Shown here: positions 25,645-35,121 of the stretch, piece after piece | Numbering within the stretch: the stretch's first letter is position 1 | Layout: every line of letters begins with the position of its first letter | Assembly (NCBI RefSeq): GCF_026342405.1 | Contig: NZ_JAPEMU010000001.1 | Location: 8,494,001-8,558,000 of the forward strand | DNA length: 64,000 nt | Reading direction: 5' to 3' | Source: Kitasatospora sp. NBC_00240 | GTDB taxonomy: Bacteria; Actinomycetota; Actinomycetes; Streptomycetales; Streptomycetaceae | The notes under the pieces: model-generated | Told to the model about the DNA's origin: nothing | The model's input: the letters and a program-made list of their open reading frames with translations, nothing else | Databases searched by the model: none | Program-made: the position numbers and the translations under genes

Positions 25645-26961
25645 ATGCGCAGAGGATGGGTGGCCGTCGCGGCTGCGACCATGGTTGTGCTCACGGCCTG
25701 TAGCGGAGGCAGTGGCGGGACATCGTCCTCGGCCGCGTCGGCCGCAGCGGATCCGGCCAAGGTCTCCGGCGACATCACGGTGCTGACCAACCGCACCGAC
25801 CAGATCAAGGACGGCTCGCTCAAGAAGTACGCCGACGAGTTCAGCCGGACCTACCCCAACGTCAACGTCAAGTTCGAGGGCCTCACCGACTACGAGGGTG
25901 AAGTCAAGATCCGCATGAACACCGAGAACTACGGTGACGTGCTGCTCATCCCGGACAACGTGTCGATCAACCAGTACCCGACCTTCTTCTCGCCCCTGGG
26001 CGACTCGGCCGAGCTCTCCAAGACCTACAACTGGACGGACTACACCACCGTCAAGGACAAGGTCTACGGCATCGCCAACTACGGCACCGCCACCGGTCTC
26101 GTCTACAACAAGGCCGTCTGGCAGCAGGCCGGCGTCACCCAGTGGCCGAAGACCACCCAGGAGTTCATCGACGACCTGAAGGCCATCAAGGCCAAGGGTC
26201 AGGCGACGCCGTACTACACGAACTACAAGGACGCCTGGCCGCTGCAGAAGTGGACCGACAACATCGGCGGCCCGAGCTGCGACCAGGGTGGCAAGGACAA
26301 GCTCTCCACCACCGCGGAGCCGTGGGCGGCCGGCCAGGACCTCAACGCCATCGACGGTCTGCTGTACACCACCGTCCACGAGAAGCTCAGCGAGGACGAC
26401 CCGACCACCACCAACTGGGAGAAGTCCAAGACGCTGCTGGGCACCGGCAGGATCGGCGCCATGCTGCTCGGCTCCTGGGCCGTCCCGCAGATGCAGGCCG
26501 CCGCCACCGCCGCGGGCCAGAACCCCGACGACATCGGCTTCATGCCGTTCCCGCAGGCGACCGCCGGCAAGCTCTGCACCATCATCCAGCCCGACTACAA
26601 GTACGCGGTCAACGTGCACTCCAAGAACAAGGAGGCCGCGCGTGCCTGGATCGACTGGTACCTGAACAAGTCCGGCAGCGCGCAGGCCGAACAGGCCGTC
26701 TCCTCGGTCAAGGGCAGCCCCCTGCCGGCCTCGCTGAAGCCCTTCGAGGCGCAGGGCGTCACACTGCTGCTCGGCCAGAACCAGCAGAACGCCGCCGTCA
26801 TCAGCAAGATCGACAAGGGCTCGGAGATCGGCCTGGGCAGCCCGGACTACCGGCAGAAGCTCGTCGACACCGCCCGTGGCGCGGCGCAGGGCGACATGAA
26901 CAGCTACTTCGCGGACCTCAACAAGAAGTGGGCCGCCTCCCAGAAGACCGTCACGGGCTGA
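25645..26961 (+). CDS. Sugar ABC transporter substrate-binding lipoprotein
   Basis: A 438-residue lipoprotein (VVLTAC lipobox, Cys19) of solute-binding family 1. The mature part starts VSGDITVLTNRTDQIKDGSL and has FEGLTDYEGEVKIRMNTENY, LVYNKAVWQQAGVTQWPKTT and ARAWIDWYLNKSGSAQ, all standard. It captures oligosaccharides outside the cell and hands them to the two permeases downstream. No ATPase gene is present, so a shared MsiK-type ATPase is expected. The mannan genes around it point to manno-oligosaccharides. A second, related binding protein is encoded at 45157-46467. ATG 25645 follows GGAAGAACGA. Confidence 0.93.
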   Translation: MRRGWVAVAAATMVVLTACSGGSGGTSSSAASAAADPAKVSGDITVLTNRTDQIKDGSLKKYADEFSRTYPNVNVKFEGLTDYEGEVKIRMNTENYGDVLLIPDNVSINQYPTFFSPLGDSAELSKTYNWTDYTTVKDKVYGIANYGTATGLVYNKAVWQQAGVTQWPKTTQEFIDDLKAIKAKGQATPYYTNYKDAWPLQKWTDNIGGPSCDQGGKDKLSTTAEPWAAGQDLNAIDGLLYTTVHEKLSEDDPTTTNWEKSKTLLGTGRIGAMLLGSWAVPQMQAAATAAGQNPDDIGFMPFPQATAGKLCTIIQPDYKYAVNVHSKNKEAARAWIDWYLNKSGSAQAEQAVSSVKGSPLPASLKPFEAQGVTLLLGQNQQNAAVISKIDKGSEIGLGSPDYRQKLVDTARGAAQGDMNSYFADLNKKWAASQKTVTG

Positions 26962-26975
26962 CGCACCCCGGACCA

Positions 26976-27029
26976 GCGGCGCGGCGGCCGCCCGTCACAT
27001 CCCCACCCCGCGGGCCCCCGCCGCGCCGC
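26976..27029 (+). terminator. Intergenic hairpin between binding protein and permeases
   Basis: GCGGCGCGGCGG (26976-26987) pairs perfectly with CCGCCGCGCCGC (27018-27029) over a 30-base gap. Hairpins in this place commonly stabilise or partly terminate the message so that binding protein exceeds permease. Confidence 0.55.
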
Positions 27030-27059
27030 TCTTCGGGCGCTTGATCCAACGAAGGAACG

Positions 27060-28022
27060 ATGATGACTGCACTGCAGAAGGACAGGAAGCAGGGGCCCGC
27101 CACGGCCCCGGCCGCCCCGGCTGCACCGACGAAGCCGGCCCTCCACCGGCGGACCACCCGCAGGCACTGGTGGTTCACCCCCTGGCTCTACCTGCTGGTC
27201 CCGCTCACCCTGCTGGTGGCCTTCACCTACCTGCCGATCATCGACATGTTCGGCTACAGCGCCACCGACTGGGACGGCATCAGCCCCACCAGTGAAAACG
27301 TCGGCGCCGACAACTACCTGGAACTGTTCACCAGACCCGAACTGTTCAAGGTCTTCCTGGTCAGCGGCGTCTACCTGCTGGCGTCCTTCGTGCAGATCGC
27401 GGCGGCCCTCTACTTCGCCACGGTACTGAGCTTCAACACCAGGTTCCGCAACCTCTTCAAGGGGATCCTCTTCTTCCCGTACCTGATGAACGGGGTCGCG
27501 ATCGGCTTCGTCTTCCTGTACTTCTTCCAGCCCGGCGGCACCCTCGACTCACTGCTCGGCACGGTCGGGTACCACGGCAGACTGATGTGGCTCGGCGACC
27601 CCGACCTGGTCAACAAGTCACTGGCCGGCGTCTCGGTCTGGCGCTACACGGGCCTGAACATGGTGCTGTTCCTCGGCGCCATCCAGTCCATCCCGGGGCA
27701 CCTCTACGAGGCGGCCTCGCTGGACGGGGCCAACCGCTGGCAGCAGTTCCGGCACATCATCGCCCCCAGCATCAAGCCGATCATCAGCCTCAGCGTGATC
27801 CTCGCGATCTCCGGCTCGCTGGCCGTCTTCGAGATCCCGTACATCATGACCGGCGGCGCCAACGGCAGCCAGACCTTCGTCATCCAGACCGTCAACCTCG
27901 CCTTCAAGTTCGACAAGGTCGGCCTGGCCTCCGCGAGCGCCGTCGTGCTGCTGGCCCTCATCCTGCTCGTCACCTGGATCCAGCGCCGCCTGGTGCCGGA
28001 GGAGAGGGTGGAACTGTCGTGA
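27060..28022 (+). CDS. Sugar ABC transporter permease (MalF-like)
   Basis: About 320 residues with six membrane segments (for example HWWFTPWLYLLVPLTLLVAF, VSGVYLLASFVQIAAALYFA, LVTWIQRRL at the end). The cytoplasmic EAA loop reads YEAASLDGANRWQQFRHI, where the ATPase docks. It forms the channel with the second permease. The start is ATG 27060 or ATG 27063, after GAAGGAAC. Its TGA overlaps the next GTG start (GTGA), so the two permeases are translationally coupled. Substrate inferred as manno-oligosaccharide from context. Confidence 0.93.
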   Translation: MMTALQKDRKQGPATAPAAPAAPTKPALHRRTTRRHWWFTPWLYLLVPLTLLVAFTYLPIIDMFGYSATDWDGISPTSENVGADNYLELFTRPELFKVFLVSGVYLLASFVQIAAALYFATVLSFNTRFRNLFKGILFFPYLMNGVAIGFVFLYFFQPGGTLDSLLGTVGYHGRLMWLGDPDLVNKSLAGVSVWRYTGLNMVLFLGAIQSIPGHLYEAASLDGANRWQQFRHIIAPSIKPIISLSVILAISGSLAVFEIPYIMTGGANGSQTFVIQTVNLAFKFDKVGLASASAVVLLALILLVTWIQRRLVPEERVELS

Positions 28023-28903
28023 CCACTCCTGACACCGCCCTCGCCACCCGCCACGGCGCCGACCGCAGGCCCCGCCGGGCCCGCTTCACCGTCGGCGGCA
28101 CCGCCAAGTACCTCTCGCTGATCGTCGCCAGCGCGATCGTCCTCGTGCCCCTGCTCGTGGTCCTCCTCACCTCGCTGAAGACCGACAAGGAGGCCTCCAC
28201 CACCGGGCCGCTCACACCGCCGGGCAACTGGTTCAACTTCGGGAACTACCTGACGGCCTTCCAGGAAGGCCGGCTGGTCCAGGCCCTGATCAACACGACG
28301 ATCATCCTGGTGATCTCCACCGCCGGCACCGTCCTGATCGGCTCGATGACCGCCTATGCCATCGACCGCTTCGAGTTCCGCCTCAAGAAGCTCGTCATGG
28401 GCCTGTTCCTGGTCGCCACCCTGGTCCCCGGCGTCACCACCCAGGTCGCCACCTTCCAGATCGTCGACGACCTCGGCGCGTTCAACACCCGCTGGGCGGC
28501 GATCCTGCTGTACCTCGGCACCGACATCGTCTCGATCTACGTCTTCCTGCAGTTCATCCGGTCCATCCCGGTCTCCCTCGACGAGGCCGCCCGGCTCGAC
28601 GGCGCCAACAGCTTCACCATCTACCGGCGGATCATCCTCCCGATGCTCAAGCCGGCGATCGCCACCGTCGTCATCATCAAGGGGATCACCGTCTACAACG
28701 ACTTCTACATCCCCTTCCTCTACATGCCCGACGCCGAACTCGGCACCGTCTCCACCGCCCTGTTCCGCTTCAAGGGCCCCTTCGGCGCCCACTGGGAGAC
28801 CATCTCCGCCGGCACCGTCCTGGTGATCCTGCCGACCTTCCTGGTCTTCCTCACCCTGCAGCGCTTCATCTACAGCGGCTTCGCCGCCGGCTCCACCAAG
28901 TGA
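28019..28903 (+). CDS. Sugar ABC transporter permease (MalG-like)
   Basis: A 294-residue partner permease with six membrane segments, starting YLSLIVASAIVLVPLLVVLL and TIILVISTAGTVLIGSMTAY. The EAA motif is DEAARLDGANSFTIYRRI. The start is GTG 28019, overlapping the stop of the first permease. A LacI regulator gene follows 67 bases later on the same strand and may be co-transcribed. No ATP-binding subunit gene is found in the window. Confidence 0.93.
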   Translation: MTTPDTALATRHGADRRPRRARFTVGGTAKYLSLIVASAIVLVPLLVVLLTSLKTDKEASTTGPLTPPGNWFNFGNYLTAFQEGRLVQALINTTIILVISTAGTVLIGSMTAYAIDRFEFRLKKLVMGLFLVATLVPGVTTQVATFQIVDDLGAFNTRWAAILLYLGTDIVSIYVFLQFIRSIPVSLDEAARLDGANSFTIYRRIILPMLKPAIATVVIIKGITVYNDFYIPFLYMPDAELGTVSTALFRFKGPFGAHWETISAGTVLVILPTFLVFLTLQRFIYSGFAAGSTK

Positions 28904-28970
28904 CCCACGCCCCGGTACGGCACCGCACCCGCGCCGCGGTGCCGTACCCCGGACCGGGCGAGGAGGACGG

Positions 28971-30002
28971 ATGAGCCCGCGCGTCACCATCCGGGACGTC
29001 GCGGCCCGGGCCGGGGTGTCCGCCGGGGCGGTCTCGATGGCCTTCAACGAACGTCCCGGTCTCGCCCGCCCCACCCGCGAGCGGATCCGTGCCGCCGCCG
29101 CCGAACTCGGCTGGACACCCAGCCAGGCCGCCCGCCGGCTCGCCGGCTCCGCCGGCCGGATCGAGACCGTCGGCCTGGTCATCGCCCGCCCCGCCCGCCA
29201 ACTGGGCCTCGAACCCTTCTACATGGAGTTCATCTCCGGCATCGAGGCCGTGCTCCAGGAACGCTCCGCTTCACTGCTGCTGCGCCTGGTGCGCGACCGC
29301 GACCAGGAGATCGCCGTCCAGAGCGACTGGTGGCGCACCCGCCGGGTCAGCGGATCCATCCTGGTCGACCTCACCGAGGACGACCCCCGGATCCCCGCGC
29401 TCGCCCGGATCGGCATGCCCACCGTGGCCGCCGGTCACCCCGGCCTGGCCGGCCAGGCCGTCGACGCGGTGTGGACGGACGACGCGGCCGCGATCGAGGA
29501 GGCCGTGCGCTACCTCGCAGTCCTCGGCCACCGGCGGATCGCCCGGGTCGGCGGCGACCCGGCCCTCGGACACACCGCCATCCGCACCCGAGCCCTGGAG
29601 CGGATCACCAGGGAGCTCGACCTGGAGCCGGCCCGGACCCTGCCGACCGACTTCTCCGGGCACGCCGGCGCCCGCGCCACCCGGGTGCTGCTGGCCGCCC
29701 CGGGGCAACGCCCCACCGCGATCATCTACGACAACGACATCATGGCCGTCGCCGGCATCGCCGTCGCGGCGGAACTCGGCCTCCGGGTGCCCAGGGACCT
29801 CAGCCTGATCGCCTGGGACGACTCGCAGCTGTGCCGGCTCACCCACCCGACGCTCTCCGCCATGAGCCACGACGTGCACGGGTTCGGCGTCCAGGTGACC
29901 CGCACCCTCTTCGACGTCGTCAACCGCACCAGCGTCCCCTCGGGCCCTGCCCCCACACCGGTGCTCGTCCCCCGCGGCAGCAGCGCGCCCCCCGGCCGCT
30001 GA
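28971..30002 (+). CDS. LacI-family transcriptional regulator
   Basis: A 343-residue repressor. The N-terminal helix-turn-helix and hinge read VTIRDVAARAGVSAGAVSMA and AAAELGWTPSQAARRLAG. The periplasmic-binding-like sensor domain contains VDAVWTDDAAAIEEAVRYLA, AIIYDNDIMAVAGIAVAAEL and LSLIAWDDSQLCRLTHPTL. It closely resembles the regulators at 34096-35121 and 35170-36219, which share the YDNDxMAVAG core. Its place after the transporter genes makes it the natural candidate for the AACGTT palindromes before them, but this is inference. The inducer is probably a manno-oligosaccharide or mannose derivative. Confidence 0.92.
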   Translation: MSPRVTIRDVAARAGVSAGAVSMAFNERPGLARPTRERIRAAAAELGWTPSQAARRLAGSAGRIETVGLVIARPARQLGLEPFYMEFISGIEAVLQERSASLLLRLVRDRDQEIAVQSDWWRTRRVSGSILVDLTEDDPRIPALARIGMPTVAAGHPGLAGQAVDAVWTDDAAAIEEAVRYLAVLGHRRIARVGGDPALGHTAIRTRALERITRELDLEPARTLPTDFSGHAGARATRVLLAAPGQRPTAIIYDNDIMAVAGIAVAAELGLRVPRDLSLIAWDDSQLCRLTHPTLSAMSHDVHGFGVQVTRTLFDVVNRTSVPSGPAPTPVLVPRGSSAPPGR

Positions 30003-30104
30003 CCGCGCCCCCGACCCCGGTCCGTCCCCGACTCCTTCCGAGGGTAAGGAGCCACGGGGACGGACCGGTCCACCCTCGCCGGCCCCTTCCCACCGGAGCA
30101 GCAC

Positions 30105-31334
30105 ATGACCGAGCCCCAGCCGACCGCGGGCCTGCTCAGCAACGAGATCCGCCCCTACGCCTGGGGATCCACCACGGCGATCGCGGAACTCACCGGACGC
30201 ACCCCGACCGGGCGGCCCGAGGCCGAACTGTGGATGGGCGCCCACCCCGGCGCCCCCTCGACGCTGGACCGCGGCGACGGCCCCGAACCGCTGACGGAGG
30301 TCATCGCCCGCGACCCCGGCCGGGAACTCGGCGAAGGCGTCGGACGTCGGTTCGGCGGCCGGCTGCCCTTCCTGCTCAAGATTCTCGCCGCCGGGCACGC
30401 CCTCTCCGTCCAGGTCCACCCGAGCAACGAGCAGGCCCGGGCCGGTTACGCCGCCGAGCAGGCGGCCGGCATCCTGCCGGACGCCCCGCACCGGATCTAC
30501 AAGGACCCGCACCACAAGCCCGAACTGATCTGCGCCCTCGACGACTTCGAAGCCCTCTGCGGCTTTCGCGAGCCGGCCGCCACCACCGCGTTGCTCGCCC
30601 CGCTGGACGCCCCTGCGCTGACCCCCTGGCTGGACGTGCTGCGCACCACCGACCCGGTGACCGCCCTGCGCACCGTCCTCACCGAGGCGCTGGGCAGCGA
30701 CCGCGACCGGGGCGTGCGGGCCGCCGTCGAACTCGCCCCGGCCCTGGCGCACACCGCCCGGCAGGACGGCCCCGACGCACCGACCTACGCGGCGTTCGCC
30801 GCCGTCGCCCGCGACTACCCGGGCGACCCGGGACTGGTCGCCGCCCTGCTGCTCAACCATGTGACGCTGCGCCCCGGCCAGGCCCTCTTCCTCGACGCCC
30901 GGGTCCCGCACGCCTACCTGCGCGGCACCGGCGTGGAGATCATGGCCAACTCCGACAACGTGCTGCGCTGCGGGCTGACCCCCAAGCACGTCGACGTCGA
31001 GGCCCTCACCGAGATCGTCGACTTCCGGCCGTCCGCACCGGCGTTCGTCCGAGCCACCGCCGGCGCCGACGGCGAGCTGCACTACCCGGCGCCGGCGGCC
31101 GAGTTCGCGCTCTCCCGGCTGGACGTGCTCGGCAGCGCCACCGTCGACGGTCGGGCCCCGCAGATCCTCCTCTGCCTCGACGGCGCCGCCGAACTCACCC
31201 AGCACCCGGGCGGGCCGGTGGCGCTGGGACGGGGCGACAGCGTGTTCGTCCCCGGCACCGGGGCCCCGGCCGTACTGCGGGGCACCGCGACCCTGTTCCG
31301 CGCCACCGTGCCCACGCCCGCCACCGAGGACTGA
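30105..31334 (+). CDS. manA: Mannose-6-phosphate isomerase, class I
   Basis: A 409-residue zinc enzyme that interconverts mannose-6-phosphate and fructose-6-phosphate, linking mannose to glycolysis. Diagnostic parts are IRPYAWGSTTAIAELTG at the N-terminus, KILAAGHALSVQVHPSNEQA (zinc-binding QxH), DPHHKPELICALDDFEALCG (zinc Glu) and DARVPHAYLRGTGVEIMANS with the cupin His. The order and length match ManA. It follows a LacI gene and precedes a secreted mannanase, which fits a mannan pathway. The ATG lies about ten bases after CGGAGCAGC. Confidence 0.95.
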   Translation: MTEPQPTAGLLSNEIRPYAWGSTTAIAELTGRTPTGRPEAELWMGAHPGAPSTLDRGDGPEPLTEVIARDPGRELGEGVGRRFGGRLPFLLKILAAGHALSVQVHPSNEQARAGYAAEQAAGILPDAPHRIYKDPHHKPELICALDDFEALCGFREPAATTALLAPLDAPALTPWLDVLRTTDPVTALRTVLTEALGSDRDRGVRAAVELAPALAHTARQDGPDAPTYAAFAAVARDYPGDPGLVAALLLNHVTLRPGQALFLDARVPHAYLRGTGVEIMANSDNVLRCGLTPKHVDVEALTEIVDFRPSAPAFVRATAGADGELHYPAPAAEFALSRLDVLGSATVDGRAPQILLCLDGAAELTQHPGGPVALGRGDSVFVPGTGAPAVLRGTATLFRATVPTPATED

Positions 31335-31457
31335 CCGACGGCCACCGGCCGGTGCCCATCGACCACGCCCCGGCCGGCCCCGCCGGCAGCAGCACCGCGA
31401 GAGCACCACCGCGAGCACCGCACCCGCCACATCCCACCCGACCCCAGGAGGTCCCCC

Positions 31458-32762
31458 GTGAACGCACCGCTCCCCGGCGCCACCGGCCCCCGGCTTTCAC
31501 GCCGCGGACTGCTCGGCGCGGCCACCGCCGTCGCGTCCGTCGCCACCGGGCTCACGGCCACCGCCGCCCTGACCGCCACGCCCGCCGCCGCGGCCGAGCC
31601 CGGCCGGCGCCTCGCCCGCGACTTCGTCACTGCCCGCCGCGGCACCCTGCGGCTGGGCGGCGAGACCTTCCGCTTCGGCGGCACCAACTGTTACTACCTC
31701 CATCAGCAGTCCCACTACATGATCGACAGCGTCCTCGACGACGCCGCCGCGATGGGCCTCACCGTCGTGCGCGCCTGGGCCTTCGCCGACGGCACCGAGC
31801 ACTCCGCCCGCCCCCTGCAGCCCAAGCCGTACAGCTACGACGAGGCGGCCTTCGACTCCCTGGACTACGCCGTCCACAAGGCCGGCGAGCTGGGCCTGCG
31901 CCTGGTCCTGCCGCTGGTCAACAACTGGTCCGACTACGGCGGGATGCAGCAGTACGTCAACTGGTTCCTCGGCCTGCCCGACGACTCCTACGGCGAGGGC
32001 GTCAACCACGACCGCTTCTACACCGACAAGGCCGTCAAGGACTGCTTCAAGGCCTACGCGAAGTTCCTCGTCCGCCGCCGCAACCCCTACACCGGCCTGC
32101 GCTACTGCGAGGACCCGACCGTGATGGCGTTCGAGCTCGCCAACGAGCCGCGCTGCCGCAGCGACAAGAGCGGCGCCACGCTGCTGGCCTGGGCCACCGA
32201 GATGAGCGCCTACGTCAAGGCGCTGGCCCCCCGCCAACTGCTGGCCGTCGGCGACGAGGGCTTCTACGGCGAGGCCGGCCACGGCGACTACCCGTACTCC
32301 GACTACGAGGGCACGCCCTGGAAGAAGCTCGTCGCGCTGCCCTCGGTCGACTACGCCACCGTCCACGTCTACCCGCAGAACTGGGGCGAGACCAGCGGCG
32401 CCAAGCCCGGCACCGACGCCACCACCTGGGGCACCACGTGGATCAACGACCACCTCAGGGACGGCCGGGCCCTCGGCAAGCCCGTCGTGGTGGAGGAGTT
32501 CGGCCTGCAGATCGACGCCGGCCGCGACATCCCGGACAGTGCCGCCCGCGACCAGGCCTACGCGGCCTGGACGGACGCCGTGCGCACCGGCGGCGGGGCC
32601 GGCGACCAGTTCTGGCTGCTCACCTCGCGGGTCGACGACGGCTCGTTCTATCCCGACTACGACGGTCACCGGATCATGTGGAACAACGACCCCGCCAACC
32701 CCTCCCGCGCCGCCGCCCAGCTGTTCAGCGCGCACGCCAAGGCGATGACCGCCGCGGGCTGA
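31458..32762 (+). CDS. Tat-secreted GH5 enzyme, mannanase-type (GH5_7-like)
   Basis: A 434-residue enzyme. The Tat signal is LSRRGLLGAATAVASVATG, ending near AAAA. The TIM-barrel shows FRFGGTNCYYLHQQSHYMID, GLTVVRAWAFADG, the acid/base Glu230 in FELANEPRC and the nucleophile Glu347 in VVVEEFGLQ. The FGGTNxYY start and ANEPR are typical of endo-beta-mannanases and related exo-enzymes of GH5 subfamily 7. No carbohydrate-binding module is attached. GTG 31458 follows AGGAGGTCCCCC. It probably cuts mannan or manno-oligosaccharides outside the cell. Confidence 0.9.
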   Translation: MNAPLPGATGPRLSRRGLLGAATAVASVATGLTATAALTATPAAAAEPGRRLARDFVTARRGTLRLGGETFRFGGTNCYYLHQQSHYMIDSVLDDAAAMGLTVVRAWAFADGTEHSARPLQPKPYSYDEAAFDSLDYAVHKAGELGLRLVLPLVNNWSDYGGMQQYVNWFLGLPDDSYGEGVNHDRFYTDKAVKDCFKAYAKFLVRRRNPYTGLRYCEDPTVMAFELANEPRCRSDKSGATLLAWATEMSAYVKALAPRQLLAVGDEGFYGEAGHGDYPYSDYEGTPWKKLVALPSVDYATVHVYPQNWGETSGAKPGTDATTWGTTWINDHLRDGRALGKPVVVEEFGLQIDAGRDIPDSAARDQAYAAWTDAVRTGGGAGDQFWLLTSRVDDGSFYPDYDGHRIMWNNDPANPSRAAAQLFSAHAKAMTAAG

Positions 32763-32799
32763 CCGCCGCGGGCGACTGCCGCGAGTGGACCGCCGGGTG

Positions 32800-32826
32800 G
32801 CCGCCGGGAGCCGGCCGCCCGGCGGC
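32800..32826 (+). terminator. Hairpin after the Tat-secreted GH5 gene
   Basis: GCCGCCGGG (32800-32808) pairs with CCCGGCGGC (32818-32826) around a 9-base loop, 38 bases past the stop. It would close the transporter-manA-GH5 transcript. Confidence 0.55.
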
Positions 32827-32977
32827 TGCTCCTGCGCCGTGCTGTCGCCCCTCGCCCCCCTCGCATGAGTGACCGTGGCCCGGCGCCGGGCCGCCGCGAC
32901 CTCGGCGACCTCGGCGACCGGCGGCCTCGGCGCCAAGGCCGGCCGTACCCCGCGGTCGGCCCCGTATGCTCCCTGCC

Positions 32978-34000
32978 ATGACGAGCAGACACGGCAGTCG
33001 GCCGACCATGAACGACGTCGCGGCGGCGGCCGGTGTGGGCCTGAAGACCGTCTCCCGGGTGGTCAACGGTGAGAGCGGTGTCAGCGCGGCGATGACCGTC
33101 CGGGTGAACGCCGCGATCGCCGAGCTCGGGTTCCGCCGCAACGACAGTGCCCGTCTGCTGCGCACCGGCCGCACGGCGAGCGTCGCCCTGCTGCTGGAGG
33201 ACATCGCCGACCCGTTCTCCTCCGCCCTGTCACGAGCGGTGGAGGAGGTGGCCGCCGCCCAGGGCTGCCTGGTGTTCATCGGCTCCAGCGGCGGGGACCC
33301 GCTGCGCGAGCGCGAACTGGCGCTGGCCTTCTGCGCCCGCCGGGTCGACGGCCTGGTTGTCGTTCCGGCGGGCGAGGACCACTCCTACCTGCTCCCGGAG
33401 ACCGCCTCCGGCACCCCCGTGGTCTTCCTCGACCGTCCCGCCGACGGGATCGCCGCCGACGCGATCCTCAGCGACAACGCCGGCGGGGCCCGCGAGGGCG
33501 TACGCCACCTGATCCGGCACGGCCACCGCAGGATCGGCTTCGTCGGCGACCTGCCGCGGATCCACACCGGCGCAGAGCGGCTGCGCGGCTACCGCGAGGC
33601 GATGGCCGCCGCCGGCCTCCCGGTGGACGAACGCTGGATCGCCACGGGCCCCACCGACCGGGCCCGGGTCGCGGCGGCCGTCACCCGCCTGACCGGCGGC
33701 CCCGAGCCCGTCACCGCGCTGTTCACCGCGAACAACCGCGTCACCGTCGCCGCCCTGCACCACCTGCCCCGCCCCGGCGCCCGGCCGGCCCTGCTCGGCT
33801 TCGACGACCTCGAACTCGCCGACCTGCTCACCCCCGCCCTCACCGTCGTCGCCCAGGACCCGGCCGCCCTCGGCACCGCCGCCGCCCGCACCCTGTTCGA
33901 ACGCCTGGCGGGCGACCGCACCCCGCCGCGCCGGATCGTCCTGCCGACCCGCCTGATCACCCGCGGCTCCGCCGAGACCCCACCGCCGGCCCTGCGCTGA
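32978..34000 (+). CDS. LacI-family regulator, distinct subgroup
   Basis: A 340-residue LacI regulator that differs from the other three in this region. The DNA-binding part is TMNDVAAAAGVGLKTVSRVV with AAIAELGFRRNDSARLLRTG. The sensor has LEDIADPFSSALSRAVEEVA, VVVPAGEDHSYLLP and ALLGFDDLELADLLTPALTV. A TATGCT -10-like hexamer (32965-32970) lies only 8 bases before ATG 32978 and there is no ribosome site, so the mRNA may be leaderless, which is frequent for streptomycete regulators. Target unknown; its location suggests sugar use. Confidence 0.9.
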   Translation: MTSRHGSRPTMNDVAAAAGVGLKTVSRVVNGESGVSAAMTVRVNAAIAELGFRRNDSARLLRTGRTASVALLLEDIADPFSSALSRAVEEVAAAQGCLVFIGSSGGDPLRERELALAFCARRVDGLVVVPAGEDHSYLLPETASGTPVVFLDRPADGIAADAILSDNAGGAREGVRHLIRHGHRRIGFVGDLPRIHTGAERLRGYREAMAAAGLPVDERWIATGPTDRARVAAAVTRLTGGPEPVTALFTANNRVTVAALHHLPRPGARPALLGFDDLELADLLTPALTVVAQDPAALGTAAARTLFERLAGDRTPPRRIVLPTRLITRGSAETPPPALR

Positions 34001-34095
34001 CCCACCCGACAGGCGACACCCCGACGACCTGACAGGATGGACCCGCGCCACGCCCCGAGGCAGCGCGGCCCGCAGCAGGACGGAGAGGAACCACG

Positions 34096-35121
34096 ATGGA
34101 ACGCCGGGTGACGATCCGTGATGTCGCCGCCCGCGCCGGTGTCTCGGCGGGCGCCGTCTCGCTCGCCCTGAACGACCGGCCGGGAGTGTCGGAGGCCACC
34201 CGCCGCCGCATCACCGAGGCCGCCCGCGAGCTCGGCTGGTCGCCCAGCCTCGCGGCCCGCGCCCTGGCCGGCGGCCCGCGGGTGCACACCGTCGGCATGG
34301 CGATCGTCCGGGACGCCGTGGGGGTGGGTCTGGACTCCGTCCACATGGCACTGATCGGCGGCATCGAGAGCGTCCTGGCGGACCGGCCCTGCTCCCTGCT
34401 GCTGCACATCGCCGCCGACCTGGACGCCGAGATCGCGTTGTACCGGCAGTGGTGGCAGTCCGGCCGGGTGAACGGCACGGTGCTGATCGCCGTGTCCGCC
34501 GACGATCCCCGGGTCGCCGCGCTGAGCCGACTGGGCATGCCGGCCGTGGCGCTGGCCCACCCCACGCTCGCCGGGCCGTTCCCCGCCGTGTGGAGCGACG
34601 ACGCGGCCGCGACCGCCGAGGCGGTGCGCTACCTGGGGATGCTGGGCCACCGCCGGATCGCCCACGTCTCCGGCCCCGAGACGCTCGGCCGCACCCTCCA
34701 GCGGGCCCGGGCGTTCGAGGAAACCGCCGCCGAGCTGCGCCTGGAGGGCGCCCGCAGCGTCCGCACGGATCTGTCCGCGCACGGCGGCGCGGCGGCCACC
34801 CGGAGCCTGCTGGCCCCGGCCGACCGGCCCACCGCGGTGCTCTACGACAACGACGTGATGGCGGTGGCCGGCATCGCGGTGGCCGCCGAGATGGGCCTGC
34901 GGGTGCCGGCGGACGTGTCCCTGGTCGCCTGGGACGACTCCGACCTGTGCCGGATCACCCGCCCGGCGCTGTCGGCCCTCAGCCACGACCCGTTCGCCAC
35001 CGGCGAGCAGGTGGCCCGCTGCCTGCTGGAGCTGCTGGACACCGGGCACGCGTCGTCACGGACTGCCGGAATCCCGGTGCTGGTGCCGCGCGGCACCACC
35101 GGGCCCGCCCCCACGTCCTGA
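34096..35121 (+). CDS. LacI-family transcriptional regulator
   Basis: A 341-residue repressor beginning RRVTIRDVAARAGVSAGAVS, with the hinge region ARELGWSPSLAARALAGG. The sensor domain has FPAVWSDDAAATAEAVRYLG, AVLYDNDVMAVAGIAVAAEM and VSLVAWDDSDLCRITRPALS. It is a close paralogue of the genes at 28971 and 35170. GAGAGGAACC precedes the ATG. It converges on the 35170 gene, separated by a triple repeat. Which operator set it reads cannot be told from sequence alone. Confidence 0.92.
   Translation: MERRVTIRDVAARAGVSAGAVSLALNDRPGVSEATRRRITEAARELGWSPSLAARALAGGPRVHTVGMAIVRDAVGVGLDSVHMALIGGIESVLADRPCSLLLHIAADLDAEIALYRQWWQSGRVNGTVLIAVSADDPRVAALSRLGMPAVALAHPTLAGPFPAVWSDDAAATAEAVRYLGMLGHRRIAHVSGPETLGRTLQRARAFEETAAELRLEGARSVRTDLSAHGGAAATRSLLAPADRPTAVLYDNDVMAVAGIAVAAEMGLRVPADVSLVAWDDSDLCRITRPALSALSHDPFATGEQVARCLLELLDTGHASSRTAGIPVLVPRGTTGPAPTS

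Noticed and set aside
29330..32872. A 1180-codon open frame on the plus strand across LacI, manA and GH5
   Set aside because: It is Arg/Pro/His-rich and out of frame with three clearly homologous genes; a GC-rich shadow.
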